From positions 1 to 62,587 of the forward strand of contig CAZLKN010000013.1 in NCBI GenBank assembly GCA_964560135.1: a stretch of 62,587 bases of DNA. Reading direction: 5' to 3'. Every line of letters begins with the position of its first letter. Position 1 is the stretch's first letter. This DNA comes from CAZLKN01 sp964560135 (GTDB taxonomy: Bacteria > Actinomycetota > JAICYB01). Under the pieces are notes generated by a model. It saw only the letters and a list, made by a program, of their open reading frames with translations. It was not told the origin of the DNA and ran no database searches. The translations under genes and the position numbers were made by a program. Positions 7,806 to 17,420 of this stretch are shown here, piece after piece.

Positions 7806-9029
7806 TCAGTGCCCGGTCGGCTCGCCACCGAAGACGGGGACCGAACCGTCCGGGGGCTCGGGCCCGTCGACGTGACCCGTGCGGTCGTCGCGCTCCCCTC
7901 CGGCCCCCGGGGGCAGCGCGGCGTCCAGATCCTCCACCTCGGCGTCGAACACCTCGTTGCCCCAGGGGACACGGGTCCGCCAGAAATGACCGGCGATGAC
8001 CTTGCCGGACGCCACCACGGGGACCGCCAGGAGCATGCCCCAGAACCCCGCCAGCGTGGCACCCACGATCAGCGAGAGCATGACCGTGACCGGATGCAGG
8101 CGCACCGTCCACCGCATCACGTTGGGCGAGATCAGATGGTTGTCGATCTGCTGCACGATCGTCAGCGCGATGGCGACCCACAACATGTTGATCGGGGACA
8201 TGAAGGCAGCCGCGATCACGATGCCGGGGATCGCCCCCACGAACGGACCGATCAGCGGGATCAGGTTGAAGAACCCGGCGATCATGCCCACCACCGCCCA
8301 GTAGGGCAGACCGATGATGCGCAGCGCGAGCGCCGACAGCACACCGACGATCAGCGCGACCAGCAGTTGTCCTCGGAAGAACCCGCCCATGGCGCGGCCC
8401 ACGGCGGCGGAGACCTCCACCGTCTCCGGCCGCCGGGCCGGGGAGATGAGGCGCAGGGCGCTGCCCCGCAGCCGCGGGAGGTCGATGAGGAGGTAGAACC
8501 CGAGCACGATGCCGATCACGAACAAGGTGACGGCGTGGACGGCGCCGGTGAGGAACCCGCGGGTCCGCTCCAGGGCCTGCTCCGCCAGATCCGTGCGCCC
8601 CTGCAACCAGGTCCCGATGTCGAGCTCCACGCCGAACCGCTCGGCCATCTCGCCCGAGAACTGCTCGGCCACCACCCCCACCCGGTTCCAGGTCCGGGGG
8701 AAGTCCTGGACGAATCCCTGCCCCTGCTTCACGAGCATGGGCACCAGGAAGCTGAGGGCCACCGCGACGGCCGCGATGAACACCGTGTAGGACAGGCACG
8801 ACCCGGGCAGGCGGCTGATCCCGACCCGTTCCATCTTCGAGACCACCGGGTTCAGGATGAAGACGGTCACCAGAGCCAGGACGAGCGGGAGGAGCGCCTC
8901 CTGCACCTGTCGCAGCGTCCACAGTGCGACACCCACGAGGATCAGGATGCCGATCAGCGACCACGCCACCGTGCCCCAGCCACGGATCCGGTCGAACAAG
9001 GCCGGTTCGTGGTGGTCGGGTACCGTCAT
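7806..9029 (-). CDS. AI-2E family transporter (PerM/YhhT-like membrane protein)
   Basis: This 407-residue protein has about eight hydrophobic helices in the AI-2E (UPF0118) arrangement, with the family motif in NLIPLIGPFVGAIPG and a conserved PPI-like segment near QQIDNHLISPNVM. Members export small molecules or act in Na+/H+ antiport; autoinducer-2 export is not general. The C-terminus (about 60 residues) is acidic and polar. The frame is open upstream to 9071, but the ATG at 9027-9029 has GGGAGGG five bases before it. It is transcribed from its own unit and ends 47 bases before the SAM riboswitch. Confidence 0.87.
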   Translation of the reverse strand: MTVPDHHEPALFDRIRGWGTVAWSLIGILILVGVALWTLRQVQEALLPLVLALVTVFILNPVVSKMERVGISRLPGSCLSYTVFIAAVAVALSFLVPMLVKQGQGFVQDFPRTWNRVGVVAEQFSGEMAERFGVELDIGTWLQGRTDLAEQALERTRGFLTGAVHAVTLFVIGIVLGFYLLIDLPRLRGSALRLISPARRPETVEVSAAVGRAMGGFFRGQLLVALIVGVLSALALRIIGLPYWAVVGMIAGFFNLIPLIGPFVGAIPGIVIAAAFMSPINMLWVAIALTIVQQIDNHLISPNVMRWTVRLHPVTVMLSLIVGATLAGFWGMLLAVPVVASGKVIAGHFWRTRVPWGNEVFDAEVEDLDAALPPGAGGERDDRTGHVDGPEPPDGSVPVFGGEPTGH

Positions 9030-9181
9030 CAAGCCCTCCCGTCCCCGGATGGGACGCCCCATCCTAGACACGCGACCGCCACCGGGTCGCGAAGTCGCGA
9101 GCGGCGGCGCCGTTTCTGTTCACAACTACCGATGCGAAACCGTAGCGGACGTGGCAAAGTGGCAGGGTCAACCGGGAGGAC

Positions 9182-9628
9182 ATGGTGAGCGAGGAGAATC
9201 CACGCATCCTGGTCGCCGACGACGAGGAGGACGTGCTGATGCTCTGCCGCGTCAACCTCGAATTCGAGGGATTCGAGGTGACGGCCGCCGCCAACGGCGA
9301 GGAAGCCGTCTCCCAGGCGCGGGAGCACCGGCCCGATCTGGTCCTGCTGGACGTCATGATGCCGGTGAAGGACGGGTGGGAGACCCTCAACGAGCTGAAG
9401 GCGGATCCCGATCTGAAGGACATCCCCATCGTCATGCTCACGGCCAAGGTGCAGGAGGAGGACCAGTTCCGCGCACTGGCCGCGGGGGCCGCCGACTACG
9501 TCACCAAACCCTTCCACCCCACGTCGCTCGTGAGAACGGTCCGGACCGTTCTGGCCACCACCGACGCGGACCTCGAGCAGCGCCGGCAAGAGGCGCTCCG
9601 CAAGCTCGAGCTCTTCAAGAAACTGTAG
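9182..9628 (+). CDS. Single-domain response regulator (receiver protein)
   Basis: The 148-residue protein is one receiver domain. Acidic residues DDEE lie at 13-16, the phosphoacceptor Asp57 is in LLDVMMP, and the switch Thr87 and Lys109 (YVTKPF) are intact. A short charged helix (EQRRQEALRKLELFKKL) ends the protein, with no DNA-binding domain. It may act as a phosphate sink, relay or protein-binding switch. GGGAGG lies just before the ATG. No histidine kinase gene is nearby, so its partner is unknown. Confidence 0.9.
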   Translation: MVSEENPRILVADDEEDVLMLCRVNLEFEGFEVTAAANGEEAVSQAREHRPDLVLLDVMMPVKDGWETLNELKADPDLKDIPIVMLTAKVQEEDQFRALAAGAADYVTKPFHPTSLVRTVRTVLATTDADLEQRRQEALRKLELFKKL

Positions 9629-9686
9629 CTGCGACCTCGTAACTTCCGGGCGCCGCCCGCCTTCCGCGCGGTACCGTACTCACATC

Positions 9687-10937
9687 ATGCGCTTCGTTCC
9701 CGTTTGGCCGCGCCCTATCGACGACTACCGCGACGTCGTCCCCAACGACGTCGTCAGTGGGCTGCAGCGCAAGGCCTGGGACCGTCCGGGCCTCCGCGTG
9801 CTGCACGTGAACTCCACCGAGTACGGGGGCGGCGTCGCCGAGGTGCTGCTTGCGCAGGTCCCGCTGCTGCAGGACCTCGGTCTGGACACCGGTTGGGGCG
9901 TGATCGACGGCGACGAACAGTTCTTCACCATCACCAAGGGGTTCCACAACGCTCTGCAGGGCAACCGCGAGATCCCGTGGAACGACGATCTCGCGGCCCA
10001 TTACCTGCGGGTGGTCGAGTCGAACCTCTCCTCGCTGCCCTCCGGCTACGACGTCGCGGTGATCCACGACCCACAGCCGCTGGCCATCCCGTTCCTGCTC
10101 GGCGAGCGGCGCCATGAGGTGGCGAAACGGTGGATCTGGAGATGCCACATCGACAGCGCCGACCCGCACCCCGAGATCTGGGCCTTCCTGCGCCGGTTCC
10201 TGGACCCCTACGACGCGGCCGTGTTCACCATGAAGGAATTCGTCCAAGCCGACCTGCCCGTGGACCGAGTGGTGATCTCCCCGCCTTCCATCGATCCGTT
10301 GTCCCCGAAGAACTCCCCACTCGGAAGCGTGACGGTCACCGACATCTGCCGGCAGTACAAGATCGACCCGGACCGTCCGATCATGGCCCAGATCTCCCGG
10401 TTCGACCCGTGGAAGGATCCGATGGGGGTGATCACGGCCTACCACACCTGCAAGGAGGAGATCCCCGACCTTCAGCTCGTCCTGGCGGGCTCGCTGGCCC
10501 ACGACGACCCGGAGGGCCTGCGCTTCTACGACCAGTTGCTGCGCGGGCGCGGCGACGACACCGACCTCTACATCCTGTCGAACTTCCAGGAGGTCGGGAA
10601 CACCGCCGTCAACTGCTTCCAGCGCGCAGCCGACGTGGTGGTCCAGAAGTCGCTGCGGGAGGGCTTCGGCCTCACGGTGGCCGAGGCTGCGTGGAAAGGC
10701 CGGCCGGTCATCGGGGGCCGCGCCGGGGGCATCACCCTCCAGATCGAAGACGGGCGGACGGGTTTCCTCGTGGACTCCGTCGAGGAATGCGCGCAGCGCA
10801 CGCTCGAGCTGCTCCACGATCCCGAACGGGCCGAGGAGATGGGCGCCGGGGGCCGGGAGCTGGCCGGGGAGCGCTTCCTCACCACCCGCGAGCTCGACGA
10901 CTGGCTCACACTGATACAAGACCTTGCCGGCTCCTGA
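9687..10937 (+). CDS. treT: Trehalose synthase, TreT-type GT4 glycosyltransferase
   Basis: The 416-residue protein is a GT4 retaining glycosyltransferase of the TreT kind, which joins a nucleotide-activated glucose and free glucose to give trehalose. N-terminal features are VLHVNSTEYGGGVAE and the WRCHIDSADPHPEIW segment. The C-terminal donor site has SRFDPWKDP and EGFGLTVAEAAWKGRPVIGG (E-x7-E). A TACCGT -10-like box at 9672-9677 ends nine bases before the ATG and no ribosome-binding site is seen, suggesting leaderless translation. It overlaps the next gene, a GT20 enzyme, by 14 bases, so the pair is a disaccharide (osmolyte) operon. Confidence 0.88.
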   Translation: MRFVPVWPRPIDDYRDVVPNDVVSGLQRKAWDRPGLRVLHVNSTEYGGGVAEVLLAQVPLLQDLGLDTGWGVIDGDEQFFTITKGFHNALQGNREIPWNDDLAAHYLRVVESNLSSLPSGYDVAVIHDPQPLAIPFLLGERRHEVAKRWIWRCHIDSADPHPEIWAFLRRFLDPYDAAVFTMKEFVQADLPVDRVVISPPSIDPLSPKNSPLGSVTVTDICRQYKIDPDRPIMAQISRFDPWKDPMGVITAYHTCKEEIPDLQLVLAGSLAHDDPEGLRFYDQLLRGRGDDTDLYILSNFQEVGNTAVNCFQRAADVVVQKSLREGFGLTVAEAAWKGRPVIGGRAGGITLQIEDGRTGFLVDSVEECAQRTLELLHDPERAEEMGAGGRELAGERFLTTRELDDWLTLIQDLAGS

Positions 10938-12347
10938 ACTGATCGTCTGCTCACACCGGGGGCCGTACGCGTACTCCCGCTCGTCGCGGGGGCTGGTCGG
11001 TCGGCGCGGCGGTGGCGGGTTGGTCGGCGCGATCGCTCCCGTGATGGACAGCCTGGGCGGCACCTGGATCGCCGCAGCGATGTCACCAGCCGACCGCGAG
11101 GTCGCACGGGCCGAGCCCGCCGGACGCCAGGAGGAGGGGTTCCGCCTCCGCCTGCTCGACCTCCCGGAGGAGGTCCATTCGCTCCATTACGACACGGTCT
11201 CCAACGAGTATCTGTGGTTCTTCTTCCACTACCTGTTCGACGTGCCCTTCCGCCCGGTCTTCGACGCCTCCTTCGCCAGGGCATGGGACGCCTACCGCGA
11301 GATCAACCTCCGGTACGCGGAGGCGATACGGGACGCCGGACGAGCCGACGCCGTCTTGGTCGAGGACTACCACCTGCTGCTGGTGGGGGCCGAGCTGCGG
11401 CGCCTCACGCGCCGGCGAGCCCCCCTGCTCTACTTCCACCACACGCCCTGGTGCGAACCCGACTACTTCTCGCTGCTTCCCGGTGCCGTCACCAGGGAGA
11501 TCCTCGGCTCCATGTGTGCCTACGACGTCGTCGGCTTCCATGCCCGCAGGTGGGCGGATGCCTTCCTGGCCTGCTGTGAACGGTTCCTCCCGCGGGTCCG
11601 GGTGGACGGCGACGTGGTGTCCCACCGGGGACGTGAGACGCGGGTCATCGTGGCCCCCGTCCCGATCGACGCCGCCAACCTCAGGGAGCAGGCGTCGTCG
11701 CCGCGGGCCGAGCGCTGGATGGAATGGCTGGAGGAGATGGGCCGCGGCCGCCGGCTGCTGGTGCGCGTGGACCGCATCGACCTGTCGAAGAACGCGCTGC
11801 GCGGCTACCTCGCCTTCGAGGCGCTGCTGGAGCGGCGGCCGGCGCTGGCCGAGGAGACGGTGTTCCTCGCCCTCCAGTACCCGTCCCGGATGAAGGTGGA
11901 CAAGTACCGGCGCTACCTCGCGGAGTGCATGTCGGTCGTGCGACGCGTCAACGAGCGGTTCGCCGAGCGGGCCCCCGGCGACGAGGGTCCCCTCGGTCTC
12001 CACATGAAGGACGACTTCAGCCGGTCGCTGGCGGCCATGCGGTCCTACGACGCGATGATCGTGAACCCGGTGTTCGACGGGCTGAACATGGTCTCCAAGG
12101 AGGGCGGCGCGGTCAACGAGCGCGACGGAGCCGTGATCCTGTCGCGCAACGCCGGCGCCTTCGAGGAGATCGGCTCGGCCACGCTGAACGTGAACCCCTT
12201 CGACATCCTCGAAACCTCCGAGGCGATCGAGCAGGCCCTGGAGATGCCGGGGGCCGAACGTGCCCGCCGCGCCCGCAAGCTCGCCCGCCTGGCCACCGCC
12301 ACCGGCCCCGAGGACTGGGCCCGGATACGTCTGGCCGCGGCAGGCAT
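10924..12347 (+). CDS. otsA: GT20 trehalose-6-phosphate synthase-like glycosyltransferase (3' end in assembly gap)
   Basis: The 474 visible residues match the OtsA/GT20 fold. The N-terminal loop IVCSHRGP replaces the usual VSNRLP. VEDYHLLLVG, VRVDRIDLSKN and NPVFDGLNMVSKEG correspond to the acceptor helix, the donor-phosphate loop and the DGxNLVxKE signature. It probably makes trehalose-6-phosphate, or a related glucosyl phosphate such as glucosylglycerol-phosphate; the divergent N-terminal loop leaves this open. The start is TTG at 10924, inside treT, because the conserved first strand begins right there. The coding sequence runs into the 100-N gap near its natural end. Confidence 0.75.
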
Positions 12348-12447
12348 NNNNNNNNNNNNNNNNNNNNNNNNNNNNNNNNNNNNNNNNNNNNNNNNNNNNN
12401 NNNNNNNNNNNNNNNNNNNNNNNNNNNNNNNNNNNNNNNNNNNNNNN
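12348..12447. other. Assembly gap (100 N)
   Basis: Exactly 100 N. The GT20 gene enters from the left and hemL from the right, so the missing sequence holds both 3' ends. The true length is unknown. Confidence 0.98.
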
Positions 12448-13664
12448 CCGTGGGCCAGGGATGGGAACCAGGCTTCGAACGGGGACGGCGGGATCAGGAC
12501 CCCCTGGTCGCGCAGGGAGCGGTGGAACCGGGCGAAGGACGCACGGTCGGTCGCGTCCGCCTCCGCGAAGTCGCGCGGGGGCCGGGGCAGCAGGAACACC
12601 GAGAGCAGCGTTCCCGCCCTGACCACCGCAGCCTGAACCGCCGCCGGGGCAGCAGCGTCCCGCAGGCCGGCCTCCAGGCGTGCCGCGATCGCTTCCAGGC
12701 GCGCGTAGGCGTCGCCGTCCAGCGCCTCGAGGGCGGCTACGCCCGCCGCCATCGCGTGCGGGTGGGCCGCGTAGGTGCCGGCCTGGTACACGTCCCCGTC
12801 GGGGGTGAGAAGGTCCATCAGGTCGGCTCGGCCCCCGACGGCGCCGATGGGCAGTCCACCGCCGAGCACCTTGCCCAGCATCGTCAGGTCGGGGGCCAGC
12901 CCCATGACCTCCTGGGCCCCCCCGGGCGCCAGCCGGAAGCCCGTCACCACCTCGTCGAACACCGACACCGAACCGTGGTCCCGGCACAGCGACAGGATCG
13001 CGAGCAGGAAATCCGCATCGGGCAGGACGACGCCCATGTTGGCGGCCACGGGCTCCACGAAGACCGCCGCGATCTCGCCTCCCCGCTCGGCGAAGACCGC
13101 CTCGAGCGCGCCGGTGTCGTTGTACGGCAGCACGAGCGTGTCGGCGACGCCGGCCTCCGGGACCCCGGCGGCCATGGGCACCGCGTAGGTCGCCACGCCG
13201 GACCCCGCTGCGGCGAGGAAGGCGTCGGCGTGGCCGTGGTAGCAGCCCGCGAACTTCACGATGACCGGACGGCCCGTCGCGCCACGGGCGAGCCGCGCGG
13301 CCGTCATGCCCGCCTCCGTGCCGGAGGCGACGAACCGCACCCGCTCCACGGTGGGAACACGCTCCACCACGAGCTCGGCCAGACGCACCTCGTCGGGCGT
13401 CGACAAACCGACGGCCCCACCGCGCGCGGCGGCTGCGGTCACCGCTTCGACGATCCGGGGGTCGGCGTGCCCGAGGATTACCGCACCGAAGCCCTGGACG
13501 AGGTCGACGTACTCACCGCCGTCGGCGTCCCTCAGGTACGGGCCCTCGCCCGAGACGGCGAAGACGGGATCGCCGCCCACGGCGGCGAAGGCGCGGGCCG
13601 GGGAGGAGACCCCGCCGGGGATCACCTGCCGGGCCCGGTCGTACAGCTCCCGGTTCGTGGTCAC
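12448..13664 (-). CDS. hemL: Glutamate-1-semialdehyde 2,1-aminomutase (3' end in assembly gap)
   Basis: About 405 residues are present of a usual 425-435. The enzyme makes 5-aminolevulinate from glutamate-1-semialdehyde in the C5 heme pathway. Recognisable parts are PGGVSSPARAF at the N-terminus, CYHGHADAFL, the PLP-binding FDEVVTGFR and the PLP lysine in MLGKVLGGGLPIGA. The GTG start overlaps the hemB stop by four bases (GTGA). The last about 20 residues lie in the 100-N gap, so the truncation is an assembly effect, not a mutation. Confidence 0.95.
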
Positions 13665-14632
13665 AGCCGCTCGGCGAGGTCCCGGGCGAAGTAGGTCACC
13701 ACGAGGTCGGCGCCGGCCCGACGGATCGCGGTGACGTGCTCGGCCGCGACGGCGTCGCCGTCGATCCAGCCCCGGTCCGCCGCCGCTCGGACCATCGAGT
13801 ACTCACCGGACACGTGGTAGGCGGCCACCGGCACCAGCGAGGTCTGGGCCACCGAGCGGATCACGTCGAGGTAGGCGAGGGCGGGTTTCACCATCACGAT
13901 GTCGGCGCCCTCCGCCTCGTCGAGCGCGACCTCGCGGATCGCCTCCCGGGCGTTGGCCGGATCCATCTGGTACCCCGAGCGGTCCCCGGATCGGGGCACG
14001 CACTCGGCGGCCTCGCGGAAGGGGCCGTACAGCGCGGAGGCGTACTTCGCGGCGTAGGCCATGATCGCCACCCCGGTGTGGCCGGCGGCGTCGAGGGCCT
14101 CGCGGATCGCGGCGACCTGGCCGTCCATCATCCCCGACGGCGCGACGACGTCCGCGCCCGCGTCGGCCTGCGCGACCGCCGTCGCGGCATACAGCTCGAG
14201 CGTGGGGTCGTTGGCGACGGTGTCGTCCTCGAGGACGCCGCAGTGTCCGTGGTCGGTGTACTCGCACAGGCACAGGTCGGCGACCACCACGGCGGCGTCG
14301 CCGAGCTCCCGTTTGAGCGCCTCGATCCCGCGCTGCGAGATGCCGGAGGGAGCATAGGCCTGCGATCCGGTGGCGTCCTTGACGGAGGGGATCCCGAAGA
14401 GCAGGAAGGCCCTGATGCCGCGCTCGGCCAGTTCGCGGGCCTCCTTGACCAGCGACTCGACGGTGTGCTGGTGGTGGGACGGCATCGAGGCGATCGGCTC
14501 GGCCTCGCCGATCGCCTCCTTCACGAACAACGGGGCGACCAGATGCCGGGGCGCAAGGTCGGTTTCGCGGACGATGTCGCGCAGGGCGGCGGTGCGCCTG
14601 AGCCTGCGCGGTCGCTCCTCGGGATGGGCCAT
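13661..14632 (-). CDS. hemB: Delta-aminolevulinic acid dehydratase (porphobilinogen synthase)
   Basis: The 323-residue enzyme condenses two 5-aminolevulinate molecules into porphobilinogen. The catalytic lysines are Lys196 (YAAKYAS) and Lys249 (MVKPALAYLD). Cys121, Cys123 and Cys131 (LCLCEYTDHGHC) form the active-site zinc site, so this is the zinc-dependent form. The ATG is four bases after the stop of the cobA-hemD fusion, and the gene overlaps hemL by four bases, placing it inside one heme operon. Confidence 0.97.
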   Translation of the reverse strand: MAHPEERPRRLRRTAALRDIVRETDLAPRHLVAPLFVKEAIGEAEPIASMPSHHQHTVESLVKEARELAERGIRAFLLFGIPSVKDATGSQAYAPSGISQRGIEALKRELGDAAVVVADLCLCEYTDHGHCGVLEDDTVANDPTLELYAATAVAQADAGADVVAPSGMMDGQVAAIREALDAAGHTGVAIMAYAAKYASALYGPFREAAECVPRSGDRSGYQMDPANAREAIREVALDEAEGADIVMVKPALAYLDVIRSVAQTSLVPVAAYHVSGEYSMVRAAADRGWIDGDAVAAEHVTAIRRAGADLVVTYFARDLAERL

Positions 14633-14636
14633 GCGC

Positions 14637-16136
14637 CTAGGCTCCCACAGCCTGCCGGAGCGCGGCGACCAGGCCGTCCACGGTGTGCTCCTCGGCCACC
14701 ACGTCGACCCGCAGCCCGGCGGACCGCGCAGCCTCGGCGGTCACCGGACCGATGCAGCACACCGTCGCCGTCGGCGGCGGTGCCCCCCACAGCTCCAGGA
14801 AGCTGCGCACGGTACTGCCCGAGGTGAACAGCACGGCGTCCACGCCTTCGTGAAGCGCCCGGCGGCCGCCGTCCACCGAGGAGGGGTCGGGTTCGGCGCG
14901 GTAGGCCTCCACGACCTCCGGCTCCCAGCCGCGCTCCCGCAGCGTGCGCGCCATGTCGTCGGGAGCCTGTGCGGCCTGGGGGACGAGGACGGCCCGCGCG
15001 TCGCCGGGTGCGGGCATCGCCTCCGCCACGGCGACGGCGGTGAAGGTCTCGGGCACCAGATCGGCGCGGATACCGACGCCCAGCAGGCGCTCGGCGGTGG
15101 CCGGGCCCACGGCGGCGACGCGGCTCGTGGCGAACACGCGGGCGTCCAGCCGCGCTGCGGCCAGCCGCTCCTCGAGGACGTCCACGGTGTTGGCGCTCGT
15201 GACGACCACCCAGGCGTACCGGCCCTCCACGAGCCGCGCCAGCGCGGCGTCCAGGGGGCCGGGGTCGGCTTCGACGATGCGGATCGCCGGGAACTCCAGC
15301 GGATCGGCCCCCAGCTCGCGCAGCGCCGCGCCGAGCTTGCCGGCCTGCCGGCGGGTCCGGGTCACGAACACGCGCCGGCCCGCCAGCGGCCTGCTGCCGA
15401 ACCAGTCCAGGGTCTGCGGGAGCCCAGCCACCCCACCGACGACCAGCACGGCCGGCGGGCCGATCCCCGCGGCCTCGACGTCATCGGCCACCCGGCCGAG
15501 GGTCGACCGGAGCGCCCGCTGCTGCGGCCAGGTGCCGTGCTGGACGACGGCCGCGGGGGTTGCGGGGTCGCGACCCGCCGCTTCGAGCCGTTCGCCGATC
15601 GAGCGCAGGTTCCCCACGCCCATCAGGAACACCGCCGTGCCGGCCCGCGCCAGGGCGTCCCAGTCGAGGGCCGATCCGTCCTTGGTGGGGTCCTCGTGGC
15701 CCGTGGCCAGCGCGACCCAGGAGGCGTGGTCGCGGTGCGTGAGGGGGATGCCGGCGTAGGCGGGCGCAGCAACAGCCGAGGTGACACCGGGGACGACCTC
15801 GAAGGCGATGCCCTCCCGGGCCAGCAGCTCGCACTCCTCGCCGCCCCGTCCGAACACGAACGGATCGCCGCCCTTGAGCCTCACGACCATCCTGCCCGCG
15901 CGGGCCTCGTCCACGATGAGCGCGTCGATGGCCCGCTGGCCTTCGGTGCTCGCACCGGGCCGCTTGCCGACGTCCACGAGCTCGGCCCCCGGACGGGCCA
16001 GCGTCAGCAGCTCGGGATGCACCAGGCGGTCGTAGGCGACGACGTCCGCTCTCCCGAGGACGTCCGCGCCGCGGCGCGTGAGCAGACCCGGGTCACCGGG
16101 CCCCGCTCCGACGAGGTACACGATGCCCCGGCTCAT
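14637..16136 (-). CDS. cobA-hemD: Uroporphyrinogen-III C-methyltransferase / uroporphyrinogen-III synthase fusion
   Basis: The 499-residue protein joins two enzymes. Residues 1 to about 240 are a SUMT methylase with YLVGAGPGDPGLLT, the KGGDPFVFGRGGEE SAM site and VPGVTSA. Residues about 250-499 are uroporphyrinogen-III synthase with VFVTRTRRQAGKL and VLFTSGSTVRSFLEL. The first domain starts siroheme/cobalamin synthesis and the second makes uroporphyrinogen III, so heme and siroheme share this step. Siroheme is the cofactor of the sulfite reductase at 2966-4741. The fusion is common in Actinobacteria. The start lies three bases after the preceding stop, with only a weak ribosome-binding site. 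Confidence 0.96.
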   Translation of the reverse strand: MSRGIVYLVGAGPGDPGLLTRRGADVLGRADVVAYDRLVHPELLTLARPGAELVDVGKRPGASTEGQRAIDALIVDEARAGRMVVRLKGGDPFVFGRGGEECELLAREGIAFEVVPGVTSAVAAPAYAGIPLTHRDHASWVALATGHEDPTKDGSALDWDALARAGTAVFLMGVGNLRSIGERLEAAGRDPATPAAVVQHGTWPQQRALRSTLGRVADDVEAAGIGPPAVLVVGGVAGLPQTLDWFGSRPLAGRRVFVTRTRRQAGKLGAALRELGADPLEFPAIRIVEADPGPLDAALARLVEGRYAWVVVTSANTVDVLEERLAAARLDARVFATSRVAAVGPATAERLLGVGIRADLVPETFTAVAVAEAMPAPGDARAVLVPQAAQAPDDMARTLRERGWEPEVVEAYRAEPDPSSVDGGRRALHEGVDAVLFTSGSTVRSFLELWGAPPPTATVCCIGPVTAEAARSAGLRVDVVAEEHTVDGLVAALRQAVGA

Positions 16137-16139
16137 GGA

Positions 16140-17372
16140 TCAGCCGAGCCAGGCCATTCCACAGCCACTCGCGCCGGCGTTGACCGTCCGTACCCGGCCC
16201 CCGGAGGCGTCGACCCCGTAGATCCACCCGTCGCCGGGGGTCAGGAAGACCCACCGGTCGCCGCCGCCCCACGCGGGCACCGCCGTGCAGTCGTGACCGC
16301 CGGAGCGGATCGTGAACGGCTTCAGGGCTGCGTTGCCCGACGCGTCCACGATCGCCAGGACCCGGGTGGCCCGCTCGGCTCGTCCGGTCTCGTGCATCGT
16401 CACCGCGACCCGCTCGCCCGAAGCCGAGAACCCCGCCGCCGTGGCGTCGTAGCCGTCGACGCCGCGGACGGGTACCTCGTCGGTTCCGTCCCACAGCTTG
16501 ACCGTGCCGTCCACAGCGATCGCGGCGCGCTCGCCGCCCGGCGCCACGCCCAGCAACCGCGAACCCGGCGGGATGGACATCACGCGCCGCGGACCGTCGT
16601 CCGTGAACCGCCACAGCACCCGCTCGTCGTTCTCCATGCTCTCGAGCAGAGCGCCATCGGCGGTCTGGTGGGCCGCCGTCCAACTGCCCTGTACCTCGCC
16701 GGACTCCAGACCCTCCGCGAACGCCCACCGGGTGACGGTGCCGCCCCGCCCGAGCACCAGCAGGGTGGAGGGATCCTGCCATGCGGCCTCCACACCGTCG
16801 AGCCAGAGCGGAAGCGGACGGATGCCGGGGAAGGCACCGACGAACGATCGTTCCCCGTCGTTCAGGAGCAGCGCCACACTCCCCGCCGATGCCGCGACAC
16901 GGGACCGTTCACGGGTCGTGGTCTGACCCGGGAAAGGCCAGCTGAAGCGCGCGATCACGTCGATGTCCCCGGTGGTCAGGTCCATCCGCAGCAGCCCGCG
17001 CTCTCGTCCCGGGCCGGGGATCCATCCCAGGTAGTCGATCGCGCCACCCACCTCGGCGGGGAACGGCTCCACCCGCTGCCGTATCACGGGACCATCGGGT
17101 CCGATCGAGCCGGTCCGCCCGATCACGAAACCCCCGGCGAACAGGATGAAGGCCATCGTGAACATGAACAGGGGGCGCGGCGGACCGGGGGCACGGTTGG
17201 ACCGCTCGAAGGCGCGGCGGATCCGGCGCGGCACCTTGAGCTGCGGAAGGTTGACGACCTGGCTCAGCTCGGCGGCTCCGGAGGTGTCGTCGACGTCGAC
17301 GAGCGGCGCCCGGCAGCGGGGGCAGCTCGGCCCCTCGGGGAACTCCTCATCGCAGTGCGGGCACCACGGCAT
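16140..17372 (-). CDS. Zinc-ribbon, single-TM, beta-propeller-like protein of unknown function
   Basis: This 410-residue protein sits inside the heme operon. It starts with a zinc ribbon (CPHC at 4-7 and CPRC at 17-20) and has one hydrophobic helix at about 69-88 (LFMFTMAFILFAGGFVIG). The remaining about 300 residues are beta-rich with WD40/YncE-like repeats ending in GTVKLWDG and DRWVFLTPGDGWIYG, i.e. a probable beta-propeller outside the membrane. It does not match a known heme enzyme. Position suggests a role linked to tetrapyrrole synthesis or cytochrome assembly, but that is inference. Confidence 0.75.
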   Translation of the reverse strand: MPWCPHCDEEFPEGPSCPRCRAPLVDVDDTSGAAELSQVVNLPQLKVPRRIRRAFERSNRAPGPPRPLFMFTMAFILFAGGFVIGRTGSIGPDGPVIRQRVEPFPAEVGGAIDYLGWIPGPGRERGLLRMDLTTGDIDVIARFSWPFPGQTTTRERSRVAASAGSVALLLNDGERSFVGAFPGIRPLPLWLDGVEAAWQDPSTLLVLGRGGTVTRWAFAEGLESGEVQGSWTAAHQTADGALLESMENDERVLWRFTDDGPRRVMSIPPGSRLLGVAPGGERAAIAVDGTVKLWDGTDEVPVRGVDGYDATAAGFSASGERVAVTMHETGRAERATRVLAIVDASGNAALKPFTIRSGGHDCTAVPAWGGGDRWVFLTPGDGWIYGVDASGGRVRTVNAGASGCGMAWLG

Positions 17373-17420
17373 GGGTTACAAGCCTACCGCCGAACGGTGC
17401 CGGTGAAACCCGCGACCGGG

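Noticed and set aside
7806..9029. Quorum-sensing autoinducer-2 transporter
   Set aside because: Family membership is clear, but most AI-2E proteins have no proven AI-2 role and no luxS or lsr genes are present here.
12348..13664. hemL as a truncated pseudogene
   Set aside because: The missing C-terminus falls exactly in a 100-N gap; all visible catalytic segments are intact.
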